Positions 21,075-30,893 of a stretch of DNA of 64,000 bases are shown here, piece after piece; position 1 is the stretch's first letter, and each line of letters starts with the position of its first letter. The notes under the pieces were generated by a model. It did no database searches, had not been told where the DNA came from, and saw nothing but the letters and a program-made list of their open reading frames with translations. The DNA is from Euclidia mi (lineage: Eukaryota; Arthropoda; Insecta; Lepidoptera; Erebidae): positions 43,525,598 through 43,589,597 of the forward strand of contig OX123182.2 in NCBI GenBank assembly GCA_944739405.2. The letters are read 5' to 3'. A program made the translations under genes and the position numbers.

Positions 21075-21617
21075 TCACGGAAAATCTGCTAAGTAGTGTT
21101 TGGTGACAAGTTTCTTAAATAATGTCAACGATTGAGCCTGTCTTATTGTCTTAGGCAACAAATTCCACAATCGGACAGCCTGGACAGTAAAAGATTGGTC
21201 ATAGAAAACCGAAGATGTGCAGGAACTTTCAAGATTCTCCGATGATCTTAAGCACTTTGTATGTGTGACATGGAGGTATTCAAAGCGAGTTTTCAGATAC
21301 ATGGGAAAAGAAGGGTTGCATAGAATATTATAGAGAAGGCAGAGAATGTGAGTTTTACGGCGAAGGCGGATTGGCAGCCACTTGAGCTTCGTGCGAAATT
21401 CAGAGATATGATCATATTTGCGTAAACCAAATATGAATCTTATACAGAAGTTTTGGAGCCGCTCAAGTTTATCAAGCTGATCATTATTGAGATCGAGATA
21501 GCTGGCATCGGCATAGTCAAGAATGAGAAGAAGAATAGATTGCACAAGTGCAATTTTAGTGGCAGTCGGAAGGAAATTACGCAGTCTTCTCAATGATGCT
21601 ATGGCAGCAAAAAGACG
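21075..21617 (-). pseudogene. LINE RT, C-terminal part
   Basis: 172 codons from the minus strand, the end of the polyprotein of the LINE at 20166-28957: LQSILLLILDYADASY, LERLQNFCIRFIFGLRKYDHI and the terminal VRLWNLLPKTIRQA ... FKKLV block of Jockey/CR1 proteins, stopping at LADFP. The frame continues across the gypsy insertion: removing it with one GACG joins this segment in frame to 28474 onward. Confidence 0.9.
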
Positions 21618-21794
21618 TGTAGGGACACATGTGTGTTATTGTCGAGTAGACATAATGTATTGGTGTGTGTGCCTACGCGCGGCTGCGCCCGCGATCGAAC
21701 GAACGTTGTTCATATTCCGCTCCCTCGCATCAACCTCGAACACGATAGTAAGATACAGCATTGCAATTGACCATAATTGCGCTGGGACCTTACA
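21618..21794 (+). repeat. 5' LTR of CsRn1-like element
   Basis: 177 bp, TGTAGGGACA ... ACCTTACA. Compared with the 3' LTR it lacks 36 bp that include the AATAAA polyadenylation signal. Confidence 0.92.
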
Positions 21795-21796
21795 AC

Positions 21797-21812
21797 TGGT
21801 GACCCCGACAAA
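21797..21812 (+). promoter_or_regulatory. tRNA-Trp primer-binding site
   Basis: TGGTGACCCCGACA, two bases inside the 5' LTR, is complementary to the 3' end of tRNA-Trp, the primer known for CsRn1-type elements. The LTR end plus start of the site (TTACAACTGGTGACCCC) is repeated 41 bp downstream at 21831-21847. Confidence 0.8.
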
Positions 21813-21905
21813 AGTATTGTGTACAGTTGATTACAACTGGTGACCCCTTACGTTGGCATAGCGTGTTAGAATTTTGAACAATGAATCCTCAAAGTTCGGT
21901 TCCAC

Positions 21906-22643
21906 GTGCGCAGGAAGCAAAATGCCGCAATGAAGAAACTGAGCGATGCTGCGAAACAAAATCTCGTGGTGACGAAATTGAGCAAAAGCGCCATACAGCA
22001 AGTGAGTGACCTCTTGCTTGCCCCACCGGAAACGCGGAAATACCAGACCTTGAAGGAGAGATTACTTCAGGTGTTTGAGGAGTCCAAGACCAGGAAACTA
22101 CAAAAACTCATTGGAGAAATGGAGCTGGGTGATCAGCGGCCATCACAACTGCTGCGTCGTATGCGAGAGTTGGCACGAGAAAAGGTACCAGATGAGACGC
22201 TCAGGCTGATGTGGCAATCACACCTGCCGACAGCCGTGAGAGCCATATTGACGGTTACGGAGTCGGAGAGTCTGGATGCTCTCGCGGCGGTAGCGGACAA
22301 AGTGCTGGAAAGCACGGCAGGAAGTCCCAACCAGATATCTGAGATCAGGGGATCGGAGACGCTGAAGGAGCCTACGCCTGGCGGAACAACGGATACCAAT
22401 CTGATCTTGGGGGAATTGGCGAAGATCAGCTTGCGGCTCGATGAATTGGAGCGTGGCAGACCCAGGGCAAATCACTGGACTGGCCAGAGATCCACATCGG
22501 CATCGCGGAGCGGTAATCCGGCGGCTAAGAGGAAAAATGCTAATTGGTTATGTTTTTACCACTTTCGTTACAGGGAGAAAGCAGCAAAGTGTGTGAAACC
22601 CTGTAACTGGAGCGGGGCCAAACCGAAGCCGTCGGGAAACTAG
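21906..22643 (+). pseudogene. CsRn1-like Gag, N-terminally deleted
   Basis: About 245 codons: capsid-like helices (LLLAPPETRKYQTLKERLL, MELGDQRPSQLLRRMREL) and a C-terminal zinc-binding block of the CHCC pattern (CFYHFRYREKAAKCVKPC) instead of a CCHC knuckle, the hallmark of CsRn1 Gag. An ATG at 21881 (MNPQSSVPRAQE) is the probable original start but is now in a different frame, and roughly 80 residues expected at the N-terminus are missing. An internal deletion near 21915 explains both. It ends in TAG at 22641-22643, overlapping the pol frame. Confidence 0.82.
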
Positions 22644-23009
22644 AAGTCGTGCAGCCGGTGGCGGGACGCTGTACAACGCACAACCGTCTCATAGTATGTG
22701 ATAGGACTACAGGTATGAGATTTTTAATTGATACCGGTGCGAATGTGTCCATCATACCAGTGAATAGAAATTGTTTAAACAAGTATAGTGATAAATCTAA
22801 TTTTAACTTATACGCGGCAAACGGAACTCTAATAAAAACTTATGGTGTTAGAACATTAACATTAAATTTGGGCTTGAGACGTCCCTACATTTGGGATTTT
22901 ATAGTAGCAGAAGTCAGTCAGCCGATATTGGGCGCAGATTTTTTAATGCAAAATAAATTACTTGTAGATATAAGTGGACGACGTCTCTTAGACCAAATAA
23001 CTTGTTTAA

Positions 23010-23970
23010 GGGCCGGTTGTTTCAAATGGTTGGTTAACGTAACATACGTACGTTAAATACTGACGATTACGTGCCATGTTTAACGTACGTAAAATACAAA
23101 GCGTTGTTTCACAGCAAAAAAAAGCGATCGTCAAAGTTATTCGAGTTGCCAGTATAAAGCAACACTTTAGCCCAAGAAAAATGGTTGGGAGATTTTTGTA
23201 GTATGGGAACATTGCGCTGTTAACGTCAACTTATGGTCAACTTCATCTAAAAGCGGGAATTGGCTATTTGTGTTGTTTTGTTTTGAGTGCTTGTGATTTT
23301 GTAAACATTAAATCCAAACAACACCGATTTTATATTAAATAACTGACACATATTTTTATACGTTCGTTGTTCCTTAATAAATATGGATACTTTTTCACCA
23401 AAGTACCTAAGTATTTTAATAAACACCATATTTGTGTTATTTTGTGATTTCACGTGGTATTTTATTGTTACGTTATTTTACAGAGAACGTGCAGTAAATT
23501 TTTAAAAACTAGAGAAAGACCGATTTGAATCTTTGATTAAGAAATATAAGGAAATATTGTTTTCCAAAACGCGATTTGACGTGTTAATAATATAACTATT
23601 TCCATTGATACACGGCATCGTGCAATAAATTCCTGCTCGTCCCATAGGTTAAGATTATAAATACGTGTTTTAAATACTTTTCTCTTTCTTTCTACAACAT
23701 TTGTTTCGTCATCAGACGAACTATCGTCTAACAAAGACGAATATACCAGGGAGTCCATTGTTTTTATTTCCTGTTTCACAAGTATTCGACGCAGATGTTT
23801 ACAATTAAATGGCGCTAACCAATGGGTCCAGCACCGGTTAACGTAAACGTTACTTTTTGACGTACGTCAAGGCTGTCATTTTGTGAAACAACGCAATTTT
23901 TGGTTTGACGATAGTTAGCGCCATTTTTGACGTTTACGCGTGCGTTAAATTGTGGTGAAACAACCGGCCC
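23010..23970 (-). mobile_element. PIF/Harbinger DNA transposon, internally deleted
   Basis: 961 bp with perfect 15-bp terminal inverted repeats GGGCCGGTTGTTTCA and the 3-bp duplication TAA (23007-23009 and 23971-23973), as expected for PIF/Harbinger. Excising it with one TAA restores the gypsy pol frame. It carries only an N-terminal transposase fragment (23537-23779), so it needed a helper to move. Confidence 0.93.
23537..23779 (-). pseudogene. Harbinger transposase, N-terminal fragment
   Basis: 80-codon minus-strand ORF with an acidic Ser/Asp start (LLDDSSSDDE), then RKRKVFKTRIYNLNLWDEQEFIARCRVSMEIVILLTRQI. The pattern (aromatic/acidic residues, then FRxS/T ... LLxxI) is that of the region before the DDE domain in Harbinger nucleases. 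The catalytic domain is absent. Confidence 0.6.
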
Positions 23971-26900
23971 TAAGTGTTATAGGATCGATTGTAAAGTGGA
24001 AGGGATCATCGTTAACTACAATTGATAACAATAGTATATACTCTGATTTACTTTTACAATTTCCGGAGATAACTAAACCTGTTTGTTTTAAGGAAAACCC
24101 TCCTTATTCTGTGTTTCATCATATTGAAACCACCGGTCCTCCGGTATTCGCGCGTGCTAGGCCATTAGCACCCGAGAGGTACGTTAAAGTCAAGGAAGAG
24201 TTTCGTCGTATGCAGGAGTTAGGTATTTGCAGGCCGTCGATGAGTCCTTGGGCAAGTCCCCTACACGTCGTACCTAAAAAGGATGGGCAGTTACGTCCGT
24301 GCGGCGATTATAGGGCCTTGAATGCAATAACTAAGCCAGATAGGTACCCCATACCGTGAATTAATGATTTTACATACATCCTAGGTAATAAGACAATTTT
24401 CTCTCGTTTAGACATAAACAGAGCATATCATAATTTATTAGTAGCGCCGGAAGATGTCGAGAAAACCGCGATTACTACACCATTCGGACTATACGAGTTT
24501 ATGCGTATGACCTTTGGGTTAAGAAATGCGGCTCAGACATTTCAGCGGTATATGAATAATTCTGTTTTTCAGGGATTAGAAGAAGAATTTAGGCAGGAAG
24601 GCGATGATTTAGATTCTAATTTTTATTTTTGTTATATCGATGACGTTTTGGTGGCTAGCAAAACAGCGGAAATTCATAAGCGTCACTTAAAAGCGATTTT
24701 CGAACGGTTGGATAAGTTCGGTATTACTATCAATTTATCGAAATGTTGCTTTGGCCAAACAAAATTAGAATTTCTTGGCTATGAAATTACGCCAGAAGGG
24801 ATTAGCCCGCTGCCAAATAAAGTACAGGCAATTTCAGAATTCCCGAAACCCAAAACTATTGACGAGTTGAGGCGTTTCTTGGGAATGGTGAATTTTTATA
24901 GGTCTAGTTTGCCTAGGGCCGCGGAATATCAATCAGTATTAAACAGATATTTACAAAACGCGAAAAAGAAAGACAAATCGCTCGTTCAGTGGACGGACGA
25001 AGCGGATGCAGCGTTCGCAAAATGTAAAAGTAGCCTACAGAATGCAATTGTGTTGTGTTACCCAATAGCAAATGCGGAGCTTGCAATTATGTGTGACGCG
25101 TCCAATAACTGTGTAGGTAGCGCATTACAGATAAGGGTCGGCACACACTGGCGTCCATTAGGTTATTTTTCTAAGAAACTTAGTGATGCTCAACTAAAAT
25201 ATAGTACCTATGATAGGGAACTTTTAGGGAAATATTTATCAGTGCAACATTTTAGGTATATGGTAGAAGGTAGACCGTTTATTATTTACACAGACCATAA
25301 ACCGCTTGTATACGCGTTTTCGAAAAAACCCAGCGATAAAGAGACGCCTAGACGAGTTAGGCAGCTCCTCTTTATCAGTGAGTTTTCTACGGACATACGG
25401 CATATTAGCGGTTCTGACAATGTGGTTGCAGACGCGTTATCGCGCGCTTCGACGATTGCATGTCCGACTGCGCTCGACTTCGCAGAATTGGCATTAGCGC
25501 AACGTACGGACAAAGAATTGCGTAGGTTGTTATCGGAACCTAGCGAGCGGTTGCAATTTAAAGGAATTGTTTTGCCGGACGGTCAGGATGAAATTACATG
25601 TGAGGTGTCAACTAACGTCGCCAGGCCGTACCTACCTGTAGACTTTAGGAAAAAGGCATTCCACGTGGTTCATGATATGTCTCATCCTGGGAATCGAACA
25701 ACTAGGAAATTAGTTGCATCTAAGTATTTTTGGCCTAATATGAATGTCGATGTTCGAAATTGGACCAAAAACTGTATTCCATGTCAGAAGTCGCAGGTTA
25801 TCAGACATACGGTTTCTGGACTTGGACAGTTTCAGGCTAGCGATCGGTTCGAACACATACACGTGGATTTAGTTGGTCCATTGCCTATATCACCTGAGGG
25901 TTACAGGTATTGTTTGACGGTAATAGATCGCACCACGGGTTGGCCGGAAGTATACGCATTGAAAGATATTAATGCTACTACGATAGCCCGATCACTGTAT
26001 GAAAATTGGATAACGCGTTATGGCTGTCCTGTTAGGATCACTACTGACCAGGGCAGGCAGTTTGAGAGTAGTCTATTTACCGAGCTAATGCAATATTTAG
26101 GTATAAATAAATTAAGAACTACGGCCTATCACCCGCAAGGGAACGGTGCCGTAAAGAGATTTCATCGTGTGTTGAAAGCAGCTCTCATGGCTCGCAGGGA
26201 GAAAGGTACCTGGGTCCAGGAGCTGAATACCACTTTGTTTGCATTGCGGGCCACACCACGTAGCGATACGGGAGTTAGCGCCGCTGAGTTAGTATTCGGT
26301 AAAACGTTAAGGTTACCCGGTGATTTTTACGGCAGTAAAAACATAAAAGTTAGCGATTCGAATGAATATGTAATCATGGTTAGGGAAGCTATTAGAAATC
26401 TTATACCAAGACCGACAAAGCAACGCGATTCACGTAACATTTTCGTGCACTCGGATTTGCGTACATGTTCACATGTATTTGTACAGGTTGATTTAGTTAA
26501 AAAATCATTACAGCCACCCTATGATGGTCCTTATAAGGTCATGGACAGGTGTGACAAGTATTTTCGATTGCAAATACATGATAGACAGGTAATGTATCAA
26601 TAGATAGGCTCAAACCGGCCTATATACTTAACTATGATCCCATTTCGCTAGACGAACAATGTAAACATAGTAACATAAATAATTCTAGTGGTAATAATAA
26701 TCTTAGTAATGACGAGTCCGGTACCAAACCGATAACTCGGACCACACGTAGCGGTAGAGCTATCAAGCGACCGATAAGGTTCGCAGAATGAACTATAACG
26801 AGATTCACAGCATAGTGAGTGCCGTAGATGTCTTGCACAGGTTCGATTCCTGTACGAGGTAAAAAGTTAGTGGCAGGTTATATCCGCCGAACCCAAGACA

Positions 26901-27354
26901 TAGTCATAGGGCTAACTTCATAACCTATATACAAAAGCTATTTTTGTAATTGAATTTTATTGTGTTTATTTTATTTGTGTGTGACATACCTTATATACGA
27001 CAGTAATGCAGTGAATGAAATTCAAATCTATTATTGTTCGACCAGTGCGAAATAATACTTATGATACTTTAACCACTGCGCTATTGTCGCATATACAGAT
27101 ACTTACTTATTTTGTTATTGTGTAAAATATGTGTTGCAATCTAAATGTATAACTTTTAACATTTTATTGCAGTATTGTAATATTTGTAATTAGGCTATGA
27201 AATATAGCAATGTTTCACTTTAGTGAATCAAATACTGACACATCAATTTTTACATGAGTTTTATGTTAATTATTTTACTGTATGTTTTATTCATTCTGTA
27301 GCCAGACTTTGCTTGCTAACAGTAAATATTTTATTGTGTATTCACGTGTCTAAG

Positions 27355-27639
27355 ATGGGTTATAGCCAAAGTAAACCCGAATATAACAATGTTGCAATTA
27401 CACAAAGTGTGTCTAATGAAGTAATTGGCCAAAGATTAAATGGGTTGGAAATTATTATAATGGTATTCGCTATATTGTTAGGACTTGTGTGCCTGTTTCT
27501 GTTGCGAAACCAATGCAAGAAGCGGGTGCGAGATTGGTTCCGTAAGGAAGCCGCCGTGGCCGGGTGGTCACCGCCGATGGTCAAAGTGCACACCGTGCAA
27601 CCTGCAGCTACGTCGCATAATGCAGACGTGTATCAGTAA
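27355..27639 (+). CDS. Predicted N-myristoylated single-pass membrane protein downstream of pol
   Basis: 94 codons from the ATG at 27355, within a frame open from 27223. It starts MGYSQSKPEY (Gly2, Ser6, Lys7: a good N-myristoylation signal). The polar residues 8-32 are followed by one membrane segment at about 33-50 (IIIMVFAILLGLVCLFLL). A basic, Cys-containing flank RNQCKKRVRDWFRK then predicts C-terminus inside, and a 30-residue polar tail closes the protein. It sits after pol, where gypsy elements with a third gene carry env, but it is far too small for an envelope glycoprotein. The architecture recalls small myristoylated membrane proteins of other agents; no homology is claimed. Compare 17036-17197. 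Confidence 0.65.
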   Translation: MGYSQSKPEYNNVAITQSVSNEVIGQRLNGLEIIIMVFAILLGLVCLFLLRNQCKKRVRDWFRKEAAVAGWSPPMVKVHTVQPAATSHNADVYQ

Positions 27640-28246
27640 GAAATATATTGTAAAATTTACGTTATCTGGACATGTAAACGTACAGTGAATTTGTAATAAA
27701 GTGTAAAGTGAACATTGTGTTTATATTAAATGTTTATTTCTTTTTTTGTGTATTTCAGAGGGGTAAATGTAATCGTAAACGATATACCGACTTTGTATTT
27801 TTGTAGTTAAATGATGCAATGTCTGAAGTCTGTAAGAATGAAGTACGGCGAGTAGTGATGAATGGAAGGATTTTCAGGCGTTGTCATGACGGACGCTGAC
27901 GGGTCCCAAGGGGCGATACTTAAATATAGCAGAGCGGGTCGTCATGGCAACTACCATTAGTAACAGGTATGAAAGGCGTAGAAATAAGTAGCATTTAAGT
28001 ATCATGTCCATACTCTGAAACCGATAGCCATAATTATAAAACTTACTTATAATTTATACACTTAATGTAAACAAGCGCCGCCGGTACGATCTTACTGTAG
28101 AGTCAGCATTAAAGCGAGTCGAGCCACATTGCTGGCCTTGTTATAATTATTGTAATGATGTGCCGAAATGTATGAAACTTCTGCAGTTCGATAGAAAATA
28201 CACAGGTTTTTATTTTTGTGTGATGATTTGTAAAGTAGCTTCTTAC

Positions 28247-28256
28247 AAGAGGGGGG
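28247..28256 (+). other. Polypurine tract of CsRn1-like element
   Basis: AAGAGGGGGG, four bases before the 3' LTR. Assigned by position and composition. Confidence 0.75.
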
Positions 28257-28260
28257 CTAC

Positions 28261-28473
28261 TGTAGGGACACATGTGTGTTATTGTCGAGTAGACATAATG
28301 TATTGGTGTGTGTGCCTACGCGCGGCAGCGCCCGCGATCGAAATATTTCTTTAGTCGCAAATAAACCTTTGTTTCGAAGTAACGTTGTTCATATTCCGCT
28401 CCCTCGCATCAACCTCGAACACGATAGTAACATACAGCATTTCAATTGACCATAATTGGGCTGGGACCTTACA
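28261..28473 (+). repeat. 3' LTR of CsRn1-like element
   Basis: 213 bp, TGTAGGGACA ... ACCTTACA, followed by the GACG duplication. It contains CAAATAAACC, a polyadenylation signal, absent from the 5' LTR. Confidence 0.92.
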
Positions 28474-28957
28474 GACGTCGGCTGATGTATTGCAGCTGGA
28501 AGGCCCACGAAAATGTTGTGTCTATGTATATCCCCAGATTCTTAACATCTTTACGAAAAGGAATAGAAACACCTGCAAAAGACACCTGGGGAAGCACGGA
28601 CCAGTTAACTGATATCTAGGAGATATCAGTCTAGAGCTGCCAATAATTATAGCCTGGGTTTTAACAGGATTAAGCTTAAGACCATACGTTTTAGTCCATT
28701 CTGATATGGCAACTAGGTCCTGATTAATACTGGCGATACCTAAAGATACATTTTCAAGCTTCGCTTGTGAGTAGATTTGCAGATCATCTGCATAAAGGTG
28801 GTAAGAACTTGAAATAGATTTAGATATTGAATTGATAAAACTCGAGAAGAGCAGAGGAGAGAGAACGCCGCCCTGAGGTATACCCGCAGAATTGTCGCAC
28901 CAGGACGAATGAGTTTCATCCAGATGGACACGCTGCTGGCAACAATATTATCGGCAA
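28474..28957 (-). pseudogene. LINE RT, catalytic region
   Basis: Minus-strand RT of the LINE at 20166-28957: GIPQGGVLSPLLFSSFINS (motif B) and the catalytic YADDLQIY. The next part, LNPVKTQAIIIGSS, runs up to the gypsy insertion. It starts abruptly in the palm because the LINE copy is 5'-truncated. Confidence 0.9.
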
Positions 28958-29937
28958 AATTACACGTTGTGTTACATTTTATCGAAGCTCCCTCACAGGT
29001 AACAAAATGCACGTCGCGTCATGCTGTGCGTATCTTGGTGAGCTATATTCTTTAGAAAATTTGTTGGCGAGTCCCCTAAATAAATTTCCGTGTCCCCGTT
29101 TTATATACGGGAATATGCAGATCGTTATATAGTCGGTATGCAAAATCTTATGACTTATGACAGATATCCAATATTCCTCGAGGCGGGCGAACTGAGTGCA
29201 GCGGAACACTCATAGAACACAAATCAAGCGAGGAAAAATGAAGTAAAAGAAGCAAGACAAAGCGGCTGCTCGATCGACAATAATTTCATTGTGATATATT
29301 ATGTGTTATTTTCTATTCAAAATTCAAAATTCAAAATCCTTTATTCATTTGGGTCACAATGTGACGCTTATGAACGTCAAAATAATAAATTTATAAAATA
29401 ATTACTTATACTCAAATTTAAAACATTATTACTGTATGCTTCTACATTTACATTTACTGCCACGTTCGCAAAGCAATAGGTAGAACCATGAGAAAGAACG
29501 GGCAATAAAACTCACGGTCACTCTTTTTCATCGCCAGGTTTTGCATAATACACAATTTACATTTTGTAAGGTGCTGCAACTGTTACACCTTCTATATCAC
29601 TTGTATATATATAAAAAATGTATTCGACTTTTAACACAATAACTCAGGAAAAGACGGATCGCGTTTGTATACCGCCATACATATGTAATATCCTTGTATC
29701 GGGCGGTATTAAATTCAAATAGCTTTTGTAGGAATTTATTTATTTTACAGCGTTGCGTATTTGTTCTGTTAAGTGAATTATCAAAGCCTTAAACACTGTA
29801 TTGAAATGTTTCTATAAAGTTATATACGTTAAAAGAAGAAATAGAATGGCTTAAAGAACGAGTTTCTATTTTTTCCGTCGAGATTTGAAATATTGTATGT
29901 AGATTAATGATTGCAAGTATGGCGTAGTATTTTGCAG
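28958..29937. repeat. Repeat R, copy A, right part
   Basis: Continues copy A; matches 58118-58827 of copy B. It includes a frame reading MHVASCC.YLGELYSLENLLASPL that is broken here by a 4-bp difference but open for 97 codons in copy B (58167-58460). A LINE 3' fragment (29316-29608) interrupts it. Confidence 0.8.
29316..29608 (-). mobile_element. LINE 3' UTR fragment
   Basis: About 290 bp present in R copy A and absent from the same place in copy B. On the minus strand it ends in AATAAAGGATTTTGAA followed by TTTGAAT-type repeats, the tail form of several insect LINEs. No coding sequence. Confidence 0.65.
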
Positions 29938-30505
29938 CGAATAGCAGCAAAACTGTGATAGCCTAGTGGAAATACAAAAGATTGCCATGCACAGGATATC
30001 AGTATCAAAACCACGGCGCGTACAATGACCTTTCGGAGTTAGGTATGTGCGTAATGCATTTTAAATTATCGCTTGCACCGGGCTCGGAGAACACGTTAAG
30101 CCGTCGGCGCTGGCTGTCATGAAGATCTGTGACAGTCGTTATAGGGATTCATTATATTGCATAATTATACTAAAGATATGTGTTTTTATATTTATTTGGA
30201 CCTCCATATTATCAATTAAGTCTCAAATATAATTATATAGACTCCTTTTCGATCCAATTTCGATAACTTGTCAATGAACTTGAAAATGTTAACATCAGTT
30301 AACATGTTTTCAGTGAAAATACGCCTCATTGCGTCACAAATAGATTTATTTCCCTTTAGTTTTAAATGTGTCAGTCCTAAGCTTATAGTTATTATGCATT
30401 GACAATAAATGAAGCACAAAGCAATTTTACGCTTTGCAAGCTTAGAACTAAGTAATTACTGTTTTTCACATGAGCTGCCTGCTCTCGCTCTGTATTACCT
30501 ACTTA
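29938..30505. other. Gap holding repeat U, copy 2
   Basis: 30004-30168 is the reverse complement of repeat U positions about 80-240 (shared CCGACGGCTTAACGTG and GACTGTCA...GATCTTCAT). The rest is AT-rich with no recognised feature. Confidence 0.65.
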
Positions 30506-30751
30506 TCGCCACGCCTTCCATCCCCGAAGGGGTAGGCAGAGGTGTATTTCTACACCCACTCTTCGCCAGATAAACTTTAGTCCCACGTAATAAGGGGCGA
30601 GCCTATTGCCGTACCGGGCACATTTCCAGACTCCGTGCTGCTACTGAGAATTTCGTGACAGAAAAACCCAATAACACTGCCCGACCCAGGAATCGAACCC
30701 GGTACCTCCCGATCCCATGCGCACATTTATGCCGCGAGACCAACGAAGCAG
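30506..30751 (-). mobile_element. tRNA-derived SINE, family 1 (copy 3)
   Basis: Nearly full-length on the minus strand: A box TGGTCTCGCGGC, B box GGTTCGATTCC, CGGTACGGCAATAGG body and CCCCTTCGGGG hairpin. The tail is degraded. Confidence 0.88.
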
Positions 30752-30754
30752 TCG

Positions 30755-30893
30755 TATAGGGTTTGATGTCGAGTTTTCCGTCTCTACGCAAAGATGGTAC
30801 CATTGCCGTGTGGTTGACGGCATAGAATACAAGTGTCACCACCCCCTATCTTCCCGTGGATGTCGTAAGAGGCGACTAAGGGATAACACGATG
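30755..30893 (+). repeat. Dispersed repeat V, copy 2
   Basis: Contains GTCACCACCCCC and GGATGTCGTAAGAGGCGACT, a motif met often in lepidopteran repeats; compare 20862-20990. It abuts the SINE at 30751. Confidence 0.55.

Larger units (their letters stand above)
22610..26791 (+). pseudogene. CsRn1-like Pol (protease, RT, RNase H, integrase)
   Basis: The frame opens about 22610, overlaps the end of gag and lies in the -1 frame, the usual arrangement for ribosomal frameshifting. Order: protease (DTGA in FLIDTGANVSIIP, then ILGADFL); RT (PWASPLHVVPKKDGQLRPC, active site YIDD near 24636); RNase H (CDASNN, YTDHKPL, VVADALSR); integrase zinc region (HPGNRTT ... CIPCQK) and core (HVDLVGPLP, TTDQGRQF). 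The third catalytic residue of the DDE triad is Lys (codon 26154-26156, in GNGAVKRFH) instead of Glu. Breaks: the Harbinger insertion at 23010-23970, an in-frame TGA at 24357, and a one-base loss near 26595 that puts the last 65 codons (DRLKPAYI ... TRSGR) in another frame, ending at 26791. Confidence 0.92.
21618..28473 (+). mobile_element. Ty3/gypsy LTR retrotransposon, CsRn1-like
   Basis: 6,856-bp element with LTRs at 21618-21794 and 28261-28473 and the 4-bp duplication GACG (21614-21617 and 28474-28477). The PBS fits tRNA-Trp, Gag has a CHCC-type finger and Pol is CsRn1-like, a known combination for that clade. It carries a Harbinger insertion at 23010-23970, a nonsense codon and a frameshift in pol and a mutated integrase Glu, so it is dead. 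The LTRs differ by about four substitutions and one 36-bp indel, so it is fairly young. Confidence 0.94.
20166..28957 (-). mobile_element. Jockey/CR1-type LINE, 5'-truncated and split by a gypsy element
   Basis: Minus-strand LINE whose RT begins near 28957 and whose 3' end, with a polyadenylation-like AATAAAG and a TCAA-type repeat tail, is near 20166. It is inserted in repeat R copy A and is itself cut by the gypsy element at 21618-28473, a SINE at 20435-20700 and an RTE fragment near 20750-20860. The outer boundaries are approximate: copy A diverges from copy B over 20103-20165. Confidence 0.8.

Noticed and set aside
26840..26865. GGTTCGATTCC, possible tRNA or SINE B box after gypsy pol
   Set aside because: No A box at the right distance and no further SINE sequence; left unannotated.
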